A DNA stretch of 64,000 nucleotides from Pseudomonadota bacterium (GTDB lineage: Bacteria > Pseudomonadota > Gammaproteobacteria > Burkholderiales > Rhodocyclaceae): NCBI GenBank assembly GCA_018261895.1, contig JAGTRT010000003.1, forward strand, positions 1-64,000, read 5' to 3'. Position numbers and translations under genes: made by a program. Shown one piece after another: positions 17,603-26,366 of this stretch (positions within the stretch are counted from its first letter, which is position 1; the number at the start of each line of letters is the position of its first letter). A model generated the notes under the pieces. The model was not told the DNA's origin. It saw only the letters and a program-made list of their open reading frames with translations, and made no database searches.

Positions 17603-19054
17603 CTAGTTGGGCTGGCGATGCGGACAGATTTCGCAGAGCCGGCCGGCCCGCTCGCCACGCGCCACGCGCAGCCGGGTCATGCGGTAGGCCTGGCTCAGCC
17701 AGGCGTCGGTAAAGGTCGTCTTGGTCAGGTCGGCGGCGAACGAGTAGCCGGAATGGTCCTGGGCGCAGGCGACAAGATGGCCGTTGGTGCGCACATGCGC
17801 CTCGATGAAGGGGGCGAGGCAATGGCAGCGCCCGCGCATCTGGGCGTCGAGGGCGCTGATGCCCGGGGGCAGGGCGATCTCGTGGTATTTGACCAGGCCG
17901 GAGATTTCGTCGAGGCCGCTGAACAGGTGGCCCTGGGCATGGGCGCTGCGTCGCGACGTGGTGGCAATCGAAATGGCACAGCGCTTGCCGCTGCGGGCCT
18001 CGTACTCGTCACGATAGCGGACCAGGCGACTGACTTCGCGACGGAAATAATCCGGATCGGTGGCTGCCAGTTCCTGCGCCTGAGCCCGCCATTTGCCGCT
18101 GGCCAGGTTGAGATAGATGACCAGATGCCCGGCGCCCTCGTGGATGCACTGGCGCAGCAGTTTTTCCGGCGCGCTGAGCAGGTCGACGTGGAGGACGACC
18201 TTGCGGAACTTGCAGTGCATGCGCGTGAAGCGAATGCCGGAAGCCAGCCAGTCGCACTGGGCGCTGTTGCCGAGGCTGGACAGCACGATCTGGTCGATTT
18301 GCAGGCTGCTCAGTTCCTTGGCCAGGCAACGGAACAGCCCCTTGTCCATGATGCCGCCTTCTTCGAAGCCGCCGCGCGCCGAGCGCAGGGCCTTCGGGGT
18401 GGTGATGTCGAGGCGGACGGCGGGCGGCAGGGGCGGCGTGTCGCGAAGAATCCCGGAGAGTTTCGGGGAGGCCAGCGGCGTTCCCGAGCGGGTGCCCGGC
18501 ATCGCGGCTTGCGGCGGGGTGTCCTGGCCGGCTGGCGAGGTGGCCCAGCGTTCGGCGTCGGCGAGGTGCAGTGACCAGATGTCGCTCGCGCTGTTGCCCA
18601 GCGCCAGCTGGTCACCCTTGGCGACGAGGGCAATTGCTTCCTTGGCCTCGATGCCGAGCAGCGGCGCGGCTTCTTCGGCCCGGACGACCTGGTTCAGGTG
18701 GGCCAGGAACATCAGTTCGCGGGCCACGGAAACCGGGAGTCCGGCCCGTCCGCCATCGCGCGAATCGAGAAAAAGCTGGGCAATGAAGGTGTTCAGGTCA
18801 CGGCTTTTCCACATCTCCTGAATCTTGGCCAGGATGTGCGGCATCGCTTCGAGGCCGGAAGTCGATTCGCCGGCGGCGCGCAGCGCGTCGACCGGGGCGG
18901 ACGATTTCGCTCTCGGCGGGGCGTCGAAAAGCAGCGGGTCGATCGATGGCAACGGCGTGCTGCCGGGAGGCGCGTCCTCGTCGACGATGGCAAAGGCCGG
19001 AGATGCTGCCGGGGGCAAGACATGGCGTTCGACATGGTGCGCTCTGGATTTCAC
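17603..19054 (-). CDS. Radical-SAM/SPASM-like protein lacking the SAM cluster cysteines
   Basis: A 483-residue protein whose C-terminal 75 residues look like a SPASM auxiliary-cluster domain: CHCLAPF (Cys409, Cys411), HLVACAQDH (Cys430), TFTDAWLSQAYRMTRLR, and a final LCEICPH (Cys474, Cys477). Upstream, residues 214-290 follow the radical SAM layout: RLDIT, then an FEEGGIMDKGLF segment, CLAKELSSL and IDQIVLSSLGN. Where CxxxCxxC should be, the protein has ALRSARGG. The N-terminal 200 residues are unlike the family and Pro/Ala-rich in part. It is therefore a probable pseudoenzyme or a binder of peptide or Fe-S cluster. The GTG start has GGAG upstream. It is not clearly in an operon. Confidence 0.65.
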   Translation of the reverse strand: MKSRAHHVERHVLPPAASPAFAIVDEDAPPGSTPLPSIDPLLFDAPPRAKSSAPVDALRAAGESTSGLEAMPHILAKIQEMWKSRDLNTFIAQLFLDSRDGGRAGLPVSVARELMFLAHLNQVVRAEEAAPLLGIEAKEAIALVAKGDQLALGNSASDIWSLHLADAERWATSPAGQDTPPQAAMPGTRSGTPLASPKLSGILRDTPPLPPAVRLDITTPKALRSARGGFEEGGIMDKGLFRCLAKELSSLQIDQIVLSSLGNSAQCDWLASGIRFTRMHCKFRKVVLHVDLLSAPEKLLRQCIHEGAGHLVIYLNLASGKWRAQAQELAATDPDYFRREVSRLVRYRDEYEARSGKRCAISIATTSRRSAHAQGHLFSGLDEISGLVKYHEIALPPGISALDAQMRGRCHCLAPFIEAHVRTNGHLVACAQDHSGYSFAADLTKTTFTDAWLSQAYRMTRLRVARGERAGRLCEICPHRQPN

Positions 19055-19253
19055 GACATTGCTCCTACGGGTAAGGCATTGCCGTCAGTCCGGGTCGATT
19101 GGAACAGCCCCGGGTCTCGCTGACAGCAAAAATTGAACGGGTAGAACGGCATTGCTACTTGTCGGCCGCGGGCGGGTCGGGCGGAAGCCCGGCTCAAGAT
19201 CGGTCGGCGAAATTCCTGAAAATGAAAACGGATGCTGAATATTCCTGAAACTG

Positions 19254-19286
19254 GGATTGCGAAGCGCACCGCGCGCCCCGCAATCC
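19254..19286 (-). terminator. Hairpin after the HiPIP gene
   Basis: Outer stem GGATTGCG / CGCAATCC plus GC-rich inner pairing, starting 9 bases past the HiPIP stop. The U-tract is poor, so termination is only suggested. The 240-base gap from here to the next gene holds two copies of ATTCCTGAAA (about 19212 and 19241) and nothing else I recognise. Confidence 0.4.
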
Positions 19287-19294
19287 GGCGCTGC

Positions 19295-19537
19295 TTATTT
19301 CTTGGCGTAGGCGACGCAGTAACCCTTCGGGGAAACTTCGGTGTCACCCGGGAAGATCTTGCAGGCGTTCGGCGCGACGAACTGAACACAGGTCGAACAT
19401 TCCTTGTCACCCTCGGGGGAGTCCTTGTACTTCATGCTGCTGCGCATACCTTCGTTCTTGGCGGCGATGGCCACGACAGGGATCATGGCGAGAGTCATGC
19501 CACCGAACTTGAGCATATTGCGGCGTGATGGATTCAT
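19295..19537 (-). CDS. High-potential iron-sulfur protein (HiPIP)
   Basis: An 80-residue precursor with a twin-arginine-type leader (PSRRNMLKFGGMTLA) and the four cluster cysteines at residues 47, 50, 59 and 74 in CSTC, NACK and GYC, the HiPIP pattern. Mature HiPIPs are soluble periplasmic one-electron carriers with a 4Fe-4S cluster at high potential. GGAG precedes the ATG by a good distance. It stands alone on the minus strand and probably serves the cytochromes nearby as an electron shuttle. Fe(II)-oxidising and phototrophic bacteria commonly use such carriers. Confidence 0.93.
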   Translation of the reverse strand: MNPSRRNMLKFGGMTLAMIPVVAIAAKNEGMRSSMKYKDSPEGDKECSTCVQFVAPNACKIFPGDTEVSPKGYCVAYAKK

Positions 19538-19714
19538 AAGATTTAGCTCCTCAGTGCGTACCCCTAACGGGGCGGGAAAAAATGAAGGGGCAGTCGTTTG
19601 GCGACTACCGGCAGCCGGCCTGTTCAGTGGAATGCTTGAACCAGATGAGCAGACTACTGTCGGATAAATAGCAAACAGCGGGCCAGCCGCATCGCCCCGG
19701 ATTCTCAGCTGGTC

Positions 19715-19730
19715 CGGCATATGCGTTGCT
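19715..19730 (+). promoter_or_regulatory. Candidate sigma54 promoter upstream of the heme GGDEF-EAL gene
   Basis: CGGCATATGCGTTGCT: GG and GC are ten bases apart, the -12 is a perfect TTGCT, and the -24 has one transition from TGGCA. It lies 46 bases before the ATG at 19777. Confidence 0.4.
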
Positions 19731-19776
19731 TGATGGTCACTACCGCAATCGGATCGCAATGCACGCCGCGTCAACC

Positions 19777-22191
19777 ATGAAAAGAACGAAAATCTGGGTT
19801 CGGCTGACCTTGTCTACATTGATCGCCGTTCTTCTGTCCGGGGCCGGGGTGATCTACTGGGCCACCCAGGCGCAGAAGAACCTGGCGATCGAGCAGTCCA
19901 AGGATTTCGCCATGAGCGTCCATCAGATGACGCTGGCCGGGCTGACCGGCATGATGATCACGGGGACCATCGGCCTGCGCACGATCTTCCTCGACCAGAT
20001 CAGGGAAACCAACCACATCGAATCGATCAAGGTCTTTCGCGGCGACCCGGTCATCAAGCAGTACGGACTCGGCTTCGACGGCGAGACGGCCGCCGATGCG
20101 CAGGAAACGCGGGTGTTGCTGACCGGGGAAAACTACTTCACCGTGGTTCGCAACAAGGACGGGGAAGAGCGCCTCAAGGCCATCATTCCGGTCAAGGCAG
20201 CCGAAAACTATCTGGGCAAGAACTGCCTGTTCTGCCACGAAGTCCCGGCCGGCACGGTACTCGGGGGCGTCAGCATGGAAATCTCGCTCTCCCGGGCCAG
20301 CGAGACGGCCCGCAGCTTCGGCTTGCAGGCGCTGCTGGTCGGCGGCCTGATCTGTATTCCGCTGGCGCTGATCATCTGGCTGCTGACCAACCGCCTGGTG
20401 ACCCGGCCGCTCAAGGGCCTGACCGAAGGGCTCAATCGGGTTGCCGACGAGGAAATCGAGCACGCTGCGCCGCTGCCGGTCATCAGCGTCGATGAAGTGG
20501 GCGATGCGACGCTGGCCTTCAACCGGGTCATGCACAAGACCGGCGAGCTGCTGCAGACACAGCGCATGGCGCGCATCGTTTTCGAGAATTCGCTCGAAGG
20601 CATTACGGTGACCGATGCCCAGTCGCGCATCCAGCTGGTCAACAAGGCATTCAGCGATACGACGGGCTATTCGGCCGACGAGGTCATCGGCAAGACGCCG
20701 GGCGTTCTCAAATCCGGGAAGCAGGGTGAGGAGTTCTACAACACGTTCTGGAACGCGCTGCAGCGTGACGGGGAGTGGCGCGGCGAAATCTGGAACAAGC
20801 GCAAGAACGGATCGATCTACCCCGAATGGCTCAATGTCAGCGCCGTGCGCAACCGCAGCGGCGAGGTCGAGCACTACGTGGCCATCTTCTCGGACATCAC
20901 CGAGCGCAAGGAACGCGAGGAGGCAATGACCTTCCGGGCTTTCCACGATGCCCTGACCAGCCTGCCCAACCGCCTGCTCTTCAAGGACCGGCTCGACCAG
21001 GCCGTGGCGCAGGCGCGGCGCAGCAAGGACCGGATGCCGGTGGTGATGTTCCTCGATCTCGACAAGTTCAAGCAGATCAACGATACCCTGGGTCACGATG
21101 TCGGCGACCTCCTGCTCAAGGAGGTGGCGGTTCGCCTGCGCGCCTGCGTGCGCCACAGCGATACGGTGGCCCGCTTTGCCGGTGACGAATTCACGATCCT
21201 GCTGCCGGAGGCGACGTCGAAGGACGATGCCGAGGTGGTTGCCGTCAAGATTCTCGAGGCCATGCAGGTGCCGGTCAGGCTGGGCGAGGAGGAGCGGGTC
21301 GTCACGACCAGCGTCGGCATCAGCGTCTATCCCGAGGACGGCCGTGACAGCGAATCGCTCATGAAGGCGGCGGATGCGGCCATGTACCAGGTCAAGCGTT
21401 CCGGGCGTGCCGGTCGCTGCTTCTTCTCGCCGGCCCTGGTCGATTCGCCGACCCGCCGGGCCGACCTGGAGGCGCGTCTCAAGGATGCCTTCATCAATCG
21501 CGAGTTCATTCTGCATTACCAGCCCATCGTCGATCTGCAGAGCGGGGCGGTGCACGGCAAGGAGGCGCTGATCCGCTGGCAGGACGCCGACGGGCAACTG
21601 CTGATGGCGGAGGATTTCATCGGGCTGGCCGAGGAGGTCGGCCTCATGGTCAAGCTTGGCGAATGGGTGCTGGAAACCGCCTGCATCCAGGCGCGGCTGT
21701 GGCAGCTGGAGGATCAGGCGGTCAGGGTGGCGGTCAACCTGTCGGCCAGCGAGTTCAAGCGCCCCGATCTGGTCAGCGTAGTGCGCGATACCCTGCGCCG
21801 TGCCGGGCTGTCCCCGGCCCTGCTCGAACTCGAAGTCGGCGAGGCCATCGCCATGCAGGATCCGGACTTTTCGCTGAAGGTGTTCAAGGACCTGGCCGAC
21901 ATCGGCGTCATGCTCAGCCTCGGCAATTTCGGGACTGGCTTCCTGAGCCTGACGACGCTGCTCCGCCTGCCGATTCATACCGTGAAGGTCGACCGCAGCC
22001 TGATCCGCGAATACCTCAACGACACTAGCGACAAGACCCTGCTCGGGGCGATTTTCGGCCTGGCCAACGCGCTTGGCCTCATGGCCGTGGCCGAAGGGCT
22101 GGAGAGCATCGATCAACTGGCGCTGCTGCACAGCTTCAACTGCGACCGGGCCCAGGGCTTCGCCATCGCTCCGCCGGCTCCCGGCGCCTAG
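19777..22191 (+). CDS. Heme-sensing GGDEF-EAL protein, EAL domain probably inactive
   Basis: An 804-residue inner-membrane protein. It has a transmembrane helix at about 8-28, a periplasmic DUF3365-like domain with CLFCH at residues 150-154, a second helix, HAMP, PAS (ENSLEGITVTDAQSRI), GGDEF and EAL. The GGDEF site reads AGDEF, a variant compatible with diguanylate cyclase activity, and an RHSD inhibitory site sits five residues before it. The EAL domain keeps KEALIRW and VNLSASEF. The catalytic DDFGTG has become GNFGTG (Gly716, Asn717), so phosphodiesterase activity is unlikely. I infer a redox- or gas-controlled c-di-GMP synthase. An in-frame ATG at 19759 is an alternative start. Confidence 0.88.
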   Translation: MKRTKIWVRLTLSTLIAVLLSGAGVIYWATQAQKNLAIEQSKDFAMSVHQMTLAGLTGMMITGTIGLRTIFLDQIRETNHIESIKVFRGDPVIKQYGLGFDGETAADAQETRVLLTGENYFTVVRNKDGEERLKAIIPVKAAENYLGKNCLFCHEVPAGTVLGGVSMEISLSRASETARSFGLQALLVGGLICIPLALIIWLLTNRLVTRPLKGLTEGLNRVADEEIEHAAPLPVISVDEVGDATLAFNRVMHKTGELLQTQRMARIVFENSLEGITVTDAQSRIQLVNKAFSDTTGYSADEVIGKTPGVLKSGKQGEEFYNTFWNALQRDGEWRGEIWNKRKNGSIYPEWLNVSAVRNRSGEVEHYVAIFSDITERKEREEAMTFRAFHDALTSLPNRLLFKDRLDQAVAQARRSKDRMPVVMFLDLDKFKQINDTLGHDVGDLLLKEVAVRLRACVRHSDTVARFAGDEFTILLPEATSKDDAEVVAVKILEAMQVPVRLGEEERVVTTSVGISVYPEDGRDSESLMKAADAAMYQVKRSGRAGRCFFSPALVDSPTRRADLEARLKDAFINREFILHYQPIVDLQSGAVHGKEALIRWQDADGQLLMAEDFIGLAEEVGLMVKLGEWVLETACIQARLWQLEDQAVRVAVNLSASEFKRPDLVSVVRDTLRRAGLSPALLELEVGEAIAMQDPDFSLKVFKDLADIGVMLSLGNFGTGFLSLTTLLRLPIHTVKVDRSLIREYLNDTSDKTLLGAIFGLANALGLMAVAEGLESIDQLALLHSFNCDRAQGFAIAPPAPGA

Positions 22192-22823
22192 GGAATCGTT
22201 CCCGCCTTCTGCGACTGGCTGTGGCAGCGGTCGCAGGAGAAGAAGGTGATGAAGGCGACGCGGTCATGGCATTTGCCGCAATACTGGCCGCGGAAGATGT
22301 TGATCATGCGGATTTCGGTGCCGCCGGCCTTGCTCGGGAAGGGGTCCGGATGGCAATTCGAGCAGGTCAGCCACTCGGTGTGCGAGCGGTGCGGAAATTT
22401 CACGAAAGGCATTTCCTTCGTGTTGCGCATGATGATGTCGAGATCGAGGACATCCATCTTTTCGTTGCCCTGCAGGTTGCTGCGCGGCTTGATCAGGCCC
22501 GATTTGAGTGCCTTCATCCAGTCCGGAAAGCCGTTGGCGTCGTAGGGCAGGTGGCGGGTCGCCTCCTCTATGCGTTGCAGGCGCTGGCGGTCCGGGTTTT
22601 TCTCGTCGAGGAATTCGACGCCGTCGATGGCGCGCCGTGCTGCCGGTACGCTGTGCTCCTGGATCGACTGCGCCGTCTCGATTTCGGCGGCCTGGCCGGG
22701 GGAGGCGCGCAGAAACGCCAGCTGGCCTGGTGCTGGCCGGTCGGCCGGTAGCGCGTCAGCCGCCAGCAGGCAGGCGATGATCCCGGCGCCGAGTATCCGA
22801 CAGGGGCTGGGCAGACGGATCAA
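22188..22823 (-). CDS. Triheme c7-type cytochrome
   Basis: A 211-residue secreted protein whose last 80 residues carry three heme motifs (CSNCH, CGKCH, CDRCH) behind a KFPHRSHTEWL segment, the layout of the c7-type triheme domain. The region before it (NGFPDWMKALKSGLIKPRS) also recurs in the triheme proteins at 40020 and 41969. It overlaps the stop of the double-receiver gene by 4 bases, so a cytochrome is the last gene of a kinase-receiver operon. It also overlaps the convergent GGDEF-EAL gene by 4 bases. It may be the output or the sensed partner of that signalling system. Confidence 0.85.
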   Translation of the reverse strand: MIRLPSPCRILGAGIIACLLAADALPADRPAPGQLAFLRASPGQAAEIETAQSIQEHSVPAARRAIDGVEFLDEKNPDRQRLQRIEEATRHLPYDANGFPDWMKALKSGLIKPRSNLQGNEKMDVLDLDIIMRNTKEMPFVKFPHRSHTEWLTCSNCHPDPFPSKAGGTEIRMINIFRGQYCGKCHDRVAFITFFSCDRCHSQSQKAGTIP

Positions 22824-23845
22824 CTGGCGAACAGGCGACGGAAAAAGCCGCCCAGGCGGTTCATGACGCCATTTTCAGTGGGGCGTTCGCCATCCTTGGG
22901 AATTTCACGGTCAACCGGAAAATTCATCGAATTTTCAAATTTCTGCTTGTCTTCCATGGACACCTCGGGAACCTGGTGGCGTTCCAGCAACGAGGGATTT
23001 TCGAGCAGCTCGCTTCGCTTGGCGATGGCCGACTTCAGCGCGAGGCGAAGGCTGCCGGCCTTGAGCGGCTTGGTGATGAAGCGGTAAATCTGGCCCTGGT
23101 TGATCATGCGACAGATCAGGTTGCTGTCGTCCGATGCCGTGACGACGATGCTGACGATCTGCGGGTGCTTGCGCTTGAGCAGGCAGAGCAGGTGGGTCAG
23201 GTCCATGGTGCCGAGTTTGCGCTCGGAGAGAATGATGCCGATTTCCTCATCCTCGAGCAGGCGGAAGGCGTCGACCGGACTCGTGACATGGACGATCTGG
23301 GCTAGGTCGCCGACGCTCAGTTCGACGGCCGAATGAGTCGATTCATCCTCGTCAAGGACCAGAATCTTGGGGAGGCGTTCGCCGGCAATCTCCGGGTGCG
23401 TCAGGTTAGGGGGCGGCAGGGCTTCCTGTTGGCGGGCGATTTCTGCGGCCTGGGCGATGATCTGGGGCAGTTCGACAACGTCCCACGGTTTGTTGACGAA
23501 GCGGAAGACCTCGGCATCGTTGACCGACTGGACAACGGACTGCATGTCGGAATAGCCGGTGAGCAGAATGCGCATGGCGCGCGGGGCCATGAGCTTGACC
23601 TCGCTGAGGAACTCGACACCACTCATCTCGGGCATCCGCTGATCGCTGATCACCACGTCGAAGTCGCCCTGTCGCACCAGCCCGAGGGCCTCGCGGGCGC
23701 TGGCCGCGGTGACGACCTGGAAGTCACGACGCAGCAGCCAGGAGAGGGCGCGCAGGATGTTGGGTTCATCATCGACGCACAGCACGCGTCCCTTGAGGGG
23801 GGCCAGGGGCGGCAGTGTCGGCGTCGAGAGGGCATTGGTTGTCAT
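22820..23845 (-). CDS. Double-receiver response regulator without DNA-binding domain
   Basis: A 341-residue cytoplasmic protein with two CheY-like domains. The first (about 18-135) has CVDDE, the phosphoacceptor in ISDQRMP, and the T/K residues LLTGY and NKPW. The second (about 160-280) has VLDEDE but ILSERKLG where the phosphoacceptor Asp should be, so it is probably locked or merely structural. The tail is a short basic amphipathic stretch (LGGFFRRLF). No output domain is visible. It lies 17 bases downstream of a histidine kinase gene. A copy of the 34-bp repeat is inside the coding sequence near the C-terminus (MNFPVDREI). Confidence 0.87.
   Translation of the reverse strand: MTTNALSTPTLPPLAPLKGRVLCVDDEPNILRALSWLLRRDFQVVTAASAREALGLVRQGDFDVVISDQRMPEMSGVEFLSEVKLMAPRAMRILLTGYSDMQSVVQSVNDAEVFRFVNKPWDVVELPQIIAQAAEIARQQEALPPPNLTHPEIAGERLPKILVLDEDESTHSAVELSVGDLAQIVHVTSPVDAFRLLEDEEIGIILSERKLGTMDLTHLLCLLKRKHPQIVSIVVTASDDSNLICRMINQGQIYRFITKPLKAGSLRLALKSAIAKRSELLENPSLLERHQVPEVSMEDKQKFENSMNFPVDREIPKDGERPTENGVMNRLGGFFRRLFAS
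22907..22940 (+). repeat. Dispersed 34-bp repeat, copy 4
   Basis: ACGGTCAACCGGAA is intact; the second half (ATTCATCGAATTTTCAAAT) has drifted. It lies within the double-receiver coding sequence, antisense to it. Confidence 0.65.
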
Positions 23846-23862
23846 GGTGCGGTCCTTCGGAG

Positions 23863-25398
23863 TTACAGCGTCTGGATGGTTTCGGGCGCCAGGAGCGGCA
23901 GCACGATACGGAATGTCGTGCCGAGGCCTTCCTGGCTGTCGACGGAAATGCGGCCGCCGTGGCTATGCACGATGTCGCGGGCAATGGACAGGCCGAGTCC
24001 GGTTCCGACGCCACGCGGCTTGGTGGTGTAAAAGGTCTCGAAAATGTGGGGCAGGACATCCTTGGGAATGCCCGCGCCGGTATCGGCGATCTCGATGACG
24101 ATCTCGGACCCTTCGCTTCGCGTCCGGACCCGGATGCTGCCCTCTGCCGGAATCGCCTGCGCCGCGTTGGTGATCAGGTTGAGGAAGACCTGGTTCAGCT
24201 GGGACGGGTTGCATGCCGCAGGGGGCAGGGGGTCCAGCTCTTCGATGACGTTGATGCGCGTCGGGATGGAACTGCGCGCAATATAGATGACGGTCTTCAG
24301 CGCGGCATTGAGGTCGGTGTCGATGACCTTGCTGCGGTCGAGGCGGGTGAAATCGCGCAGGTTGGCGACCAGCTCGCGCATCTGCTCCAGGCCGTTGAGC
24401 ACGTCGCCAAGCATCATCGACAGCTCCTGCGCCTCGTCGCCTCGACAGCTCAGTGCCGCCAGCGTCTGGCGCGATTTGCCAAGGCGGAGGACGACCGTCT
24501 CCTGGTCGGCGGGCAAGGCCCTGACCAAGTCGCCCAGCCGGGCAGCGACGAGCAGGGGCGTACCGAGTTCCTTGAGCGTCGCAATCGCCAGGCTGACATT
24601 GCTGTGCGAGAAGCCGATCGGGGTGTTGAGCTGATGGGTCACGCCGGCAACCAGCTGGCCCAGCGTCGCCATCTTTTCGGATTGGGCAATTTGCTGTTGG
24701 GCCCGCTCCTTGTCGGCCGCCTGCTGGCGAATGATCCCGTCGGCCCGCCGGATGATCAGGAACAGCGCGGCCAGCAGGGCGCCCAGGCTGCCGGCGACGA
24801 GCAGCCAGAGCATGGTTTCGGTGCGCCGCAACTCGGCGAGAAACGGCGTCGCGTCGGAGTAGATCTCGAAAACGCCGACCGGCTGGGGCGACACCCCGTC
24901 GTATTGCGGAATGTAGCTCTGGATCAGGTCACGATTCTCGACCACCTGCTCAAAGGCGCTGAATTTCTCCTTGTGCACGAGTTCGGTTTTGGTCTGGCCC
25001 GCCATGGCGCCCTGGAAACCCGGATTGCCGCGCTTGTCCTCGCCGATCTGGGCGGGCTCCGAGGAATAGAGGGTGCGCCCCTCAGCATCGTAGACCTTGA
25101 TCTTGTAGGTCGTGCTGTTGCGCATCAGGGCCAGCACATCGGCGTGAATTTCCCGAAGACGGGAATGCTGTTTCAGTTCCTGAGAACTTTTGTCCCTGGC
25201 GTCGGCCAGCAAACCGGAAAAATGGCGTTGCCAGAGGGCATTGGCAAAGACCGTCGTGAGATTGGTGTTCGCCACCTCCTGCTGTTGCAGCATCCGTGAA
25301 ACGGCCATGTCGCGGTAGTAGAAGCCCAGTATTCCGCCGACGGCGACAAAAAAGACGAGGCTGGCCAGCAGGAAGTAGCGAACGAGTGGGAATGGCAT
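23863..25398 (-). CDS. Membrane sensor histidine kinase
   Basis: A 511-residue kinase. It has helix 1 at about 8-28, a periplasmic domain of about 160 residues with a YKIKVYDAEGRTLYSSE segment, helix 2 near 185-205, and a phosphoacceptor region with GVTHQLNTPIGF (His255). The ATPase domain carries NLITNAAQAIP, DTGAGIPKDV and GVGTGLGLS. It is the first gene of a three-gene run with the double receiver and a triheme cytochrome. A good sigma54-type promoter lies about 70 bases upstream. The ligand is unknown. Confidence 0.9.
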   Translation of the reverse strand: MPFPLVRYFLLASLVFFVAVGGILGFYYRDMAVSRMLQQQEVANTNLTTVFANALWQRHFSGLLADARDKSSQELKQHSRLREIHADVLALMRNSTTYKIKVYDAEGRTLYSSEPAQIGEDKRGNPGFQGAMAGQTKTELVHKEKFSAFEQVVENRDLIQSYIPQYDGVSPQPVGVFEIYSDATPFLAELRRTETMLWLLVAGSLGALLAALFLIIRRADGIIRQQAADKERAQQQIAQSEKMATLGQLVAGVTHQLNTPIGFSHSNVSLAIATLKELGTPLLVAARLGDLVRALPADQETVVLRLGKSRQTLAALSCRGDEAQELSMMLGDVLNGLEQMRELVANLRDFTRLDRSKVIDTDLNAALKTVIYIARSSIPTRINVIEELDPLPPAACNPSQLNQVFLNLITNAAQAIPAEGSIRVRTRSEGSEIVIEIADTGAGIPKDVLPHIFETFYTTKPRGVGTGLGLSIARDIVHSHGGRISVDSQEGLGTTFRIVLPLLAPETIQTL

Positions 25399-25467
25399 AT
25401 TTTGCGTCGTGAGGCGAAATGAGGGAACCAGTGGGTATGCCTTAAGTCATACACAAGGAGTAACATA

Positions 25468-25483
25468 TGCATCGAATGTGCCA
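25468..25483 (-). promoter_or_regulatory. Candidate sigma54 promoter of the kinase/double-receiver/triheme operon
   Basis: The minus strand reads TGGCACATTCGATGCA, with a perfect -24, correct GG-N10-GC spacing and ATGCA at -12. It lies in the 122-base divergent gap between 25398 and 25521. Confidence 0.55.
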
Positions 25484-25520
25484 GTTTTAACATGTCTGTC
25501 ATAATTGCTTGCGAGAGGGT

Positions 25521-26360
25521 ATGGCTTTTACAAGTCGTTTATGGGTTGTAGCAGGCGTCGTGACGACCTTGATTTTGGGCGGCGTGTCCGCGTTCGTCCT
25601 TTCCGCCATCGAGCATCAGCGGCGCTCGGAGGCGCGCGATGCTGCCCACGCCTTTTCCTTTCGCCTGCTGGATCGATTCAACGAAACCCTGGGTGCCCTC
25701 TATCTGCTGGCTGCCTGCGTGGACAAGCAGAGTGGCGCCATTTCCCGTTTTGACGAGCACGCTGCCGACCTCATGCGCGATTTTCCCTTGCTGCGCGCCC
25801 TGGAACTGGCACCCGGCGGAGTGATCAGGCGTGTCTATCCGCTGCGCGGTAACGAGACCGTGGTCGGGCATGACCTGCTGACCGACAAGACCCGCAATCG
25901 GGAAGTGCATGTCGCCGTCTCGCGTCGCCAGATGGCCATTGCCGGTCCAATGGCATTGAGGCAGGGGGGCATCGGTGTCGTGGCGCGCTATCCCTTGCAG
26001 CAGGTTTCCAGCGACGGACGCAGCCGCTTCTGGGGCTTGTCGATCGCCGTCGTTGATTTTCCGTCATTGCTGAGAGCGTCAGGGGATTCGGAATTCGAGC
26101 GACTGGGGTATCGCTACCAGATCTGCTGGGTCCCGTCGGGTGAAACCACCTGCAAGCAGGCCATTGGCGATCCGGAGCTTTCGCCCGAGACGGCAGTTGT
26201 CAGCAAGCTCGGCGTGGGGCTGGCGGAATGGCAACTGCTGGTCCAGCCGCGCCATAGCTGGTTGAGCACCATCGAGTATGCCTTGGCCGCCCTGGTGTCG
26301 CTTGTTGGGGGCGGGCTGGCCGGCTGGCAGGTGCGCCGGCTCTCACAGCGCCCTTCCTGA
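25521..26360 (+). CDS. Stand-alone CHASE-domain membrane protein
   Basis: A 279-residue protein with an N-terminal membrane helix, a periplasmic CHASE-type domain and a C-terminal helix (EYALAALVSLVGGGLAGW), then only about ten cytoplasmic residues. The motifs ALELAPGGVIRRVYPLRGNE and GHDLLTD match the sensor of the kinase at 15531. There is no kinase, GGDEF or other output. It is divergent from the kinase operon at 25398 and could supply a sensing partner to it. ATG at 25521 follows a GAGAGG ribosome site; an in-frame TTG at 25509 is less likely. Confidence 0.75.
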   Translation: MAFTSRLWVVAGVVTTLILGGVSAFVLSAIEHQRRSEARDAAHAFSFRLLDRFNETLGALYLLAACVDKQSGAISRFDEHAADLMRDFPLLRALELAPGGVIRRVYPLRGNETVVGHDLLTDKTRNREVHVAVSRRQMAIAGPMALRQGGIGVVARYPLQQVSSDGRSRFWGLSIAVVDFPSLLRASGDSEFERLGYRYQICWVPSGETTCKQAIGDPELSPETAVVSKLGVGLAEWQLLVQPRHSWLSTIEYALAALVSLVGGGLAGWQVRRLSQRPS

Positions 26361-26366
26361 GGCAGT

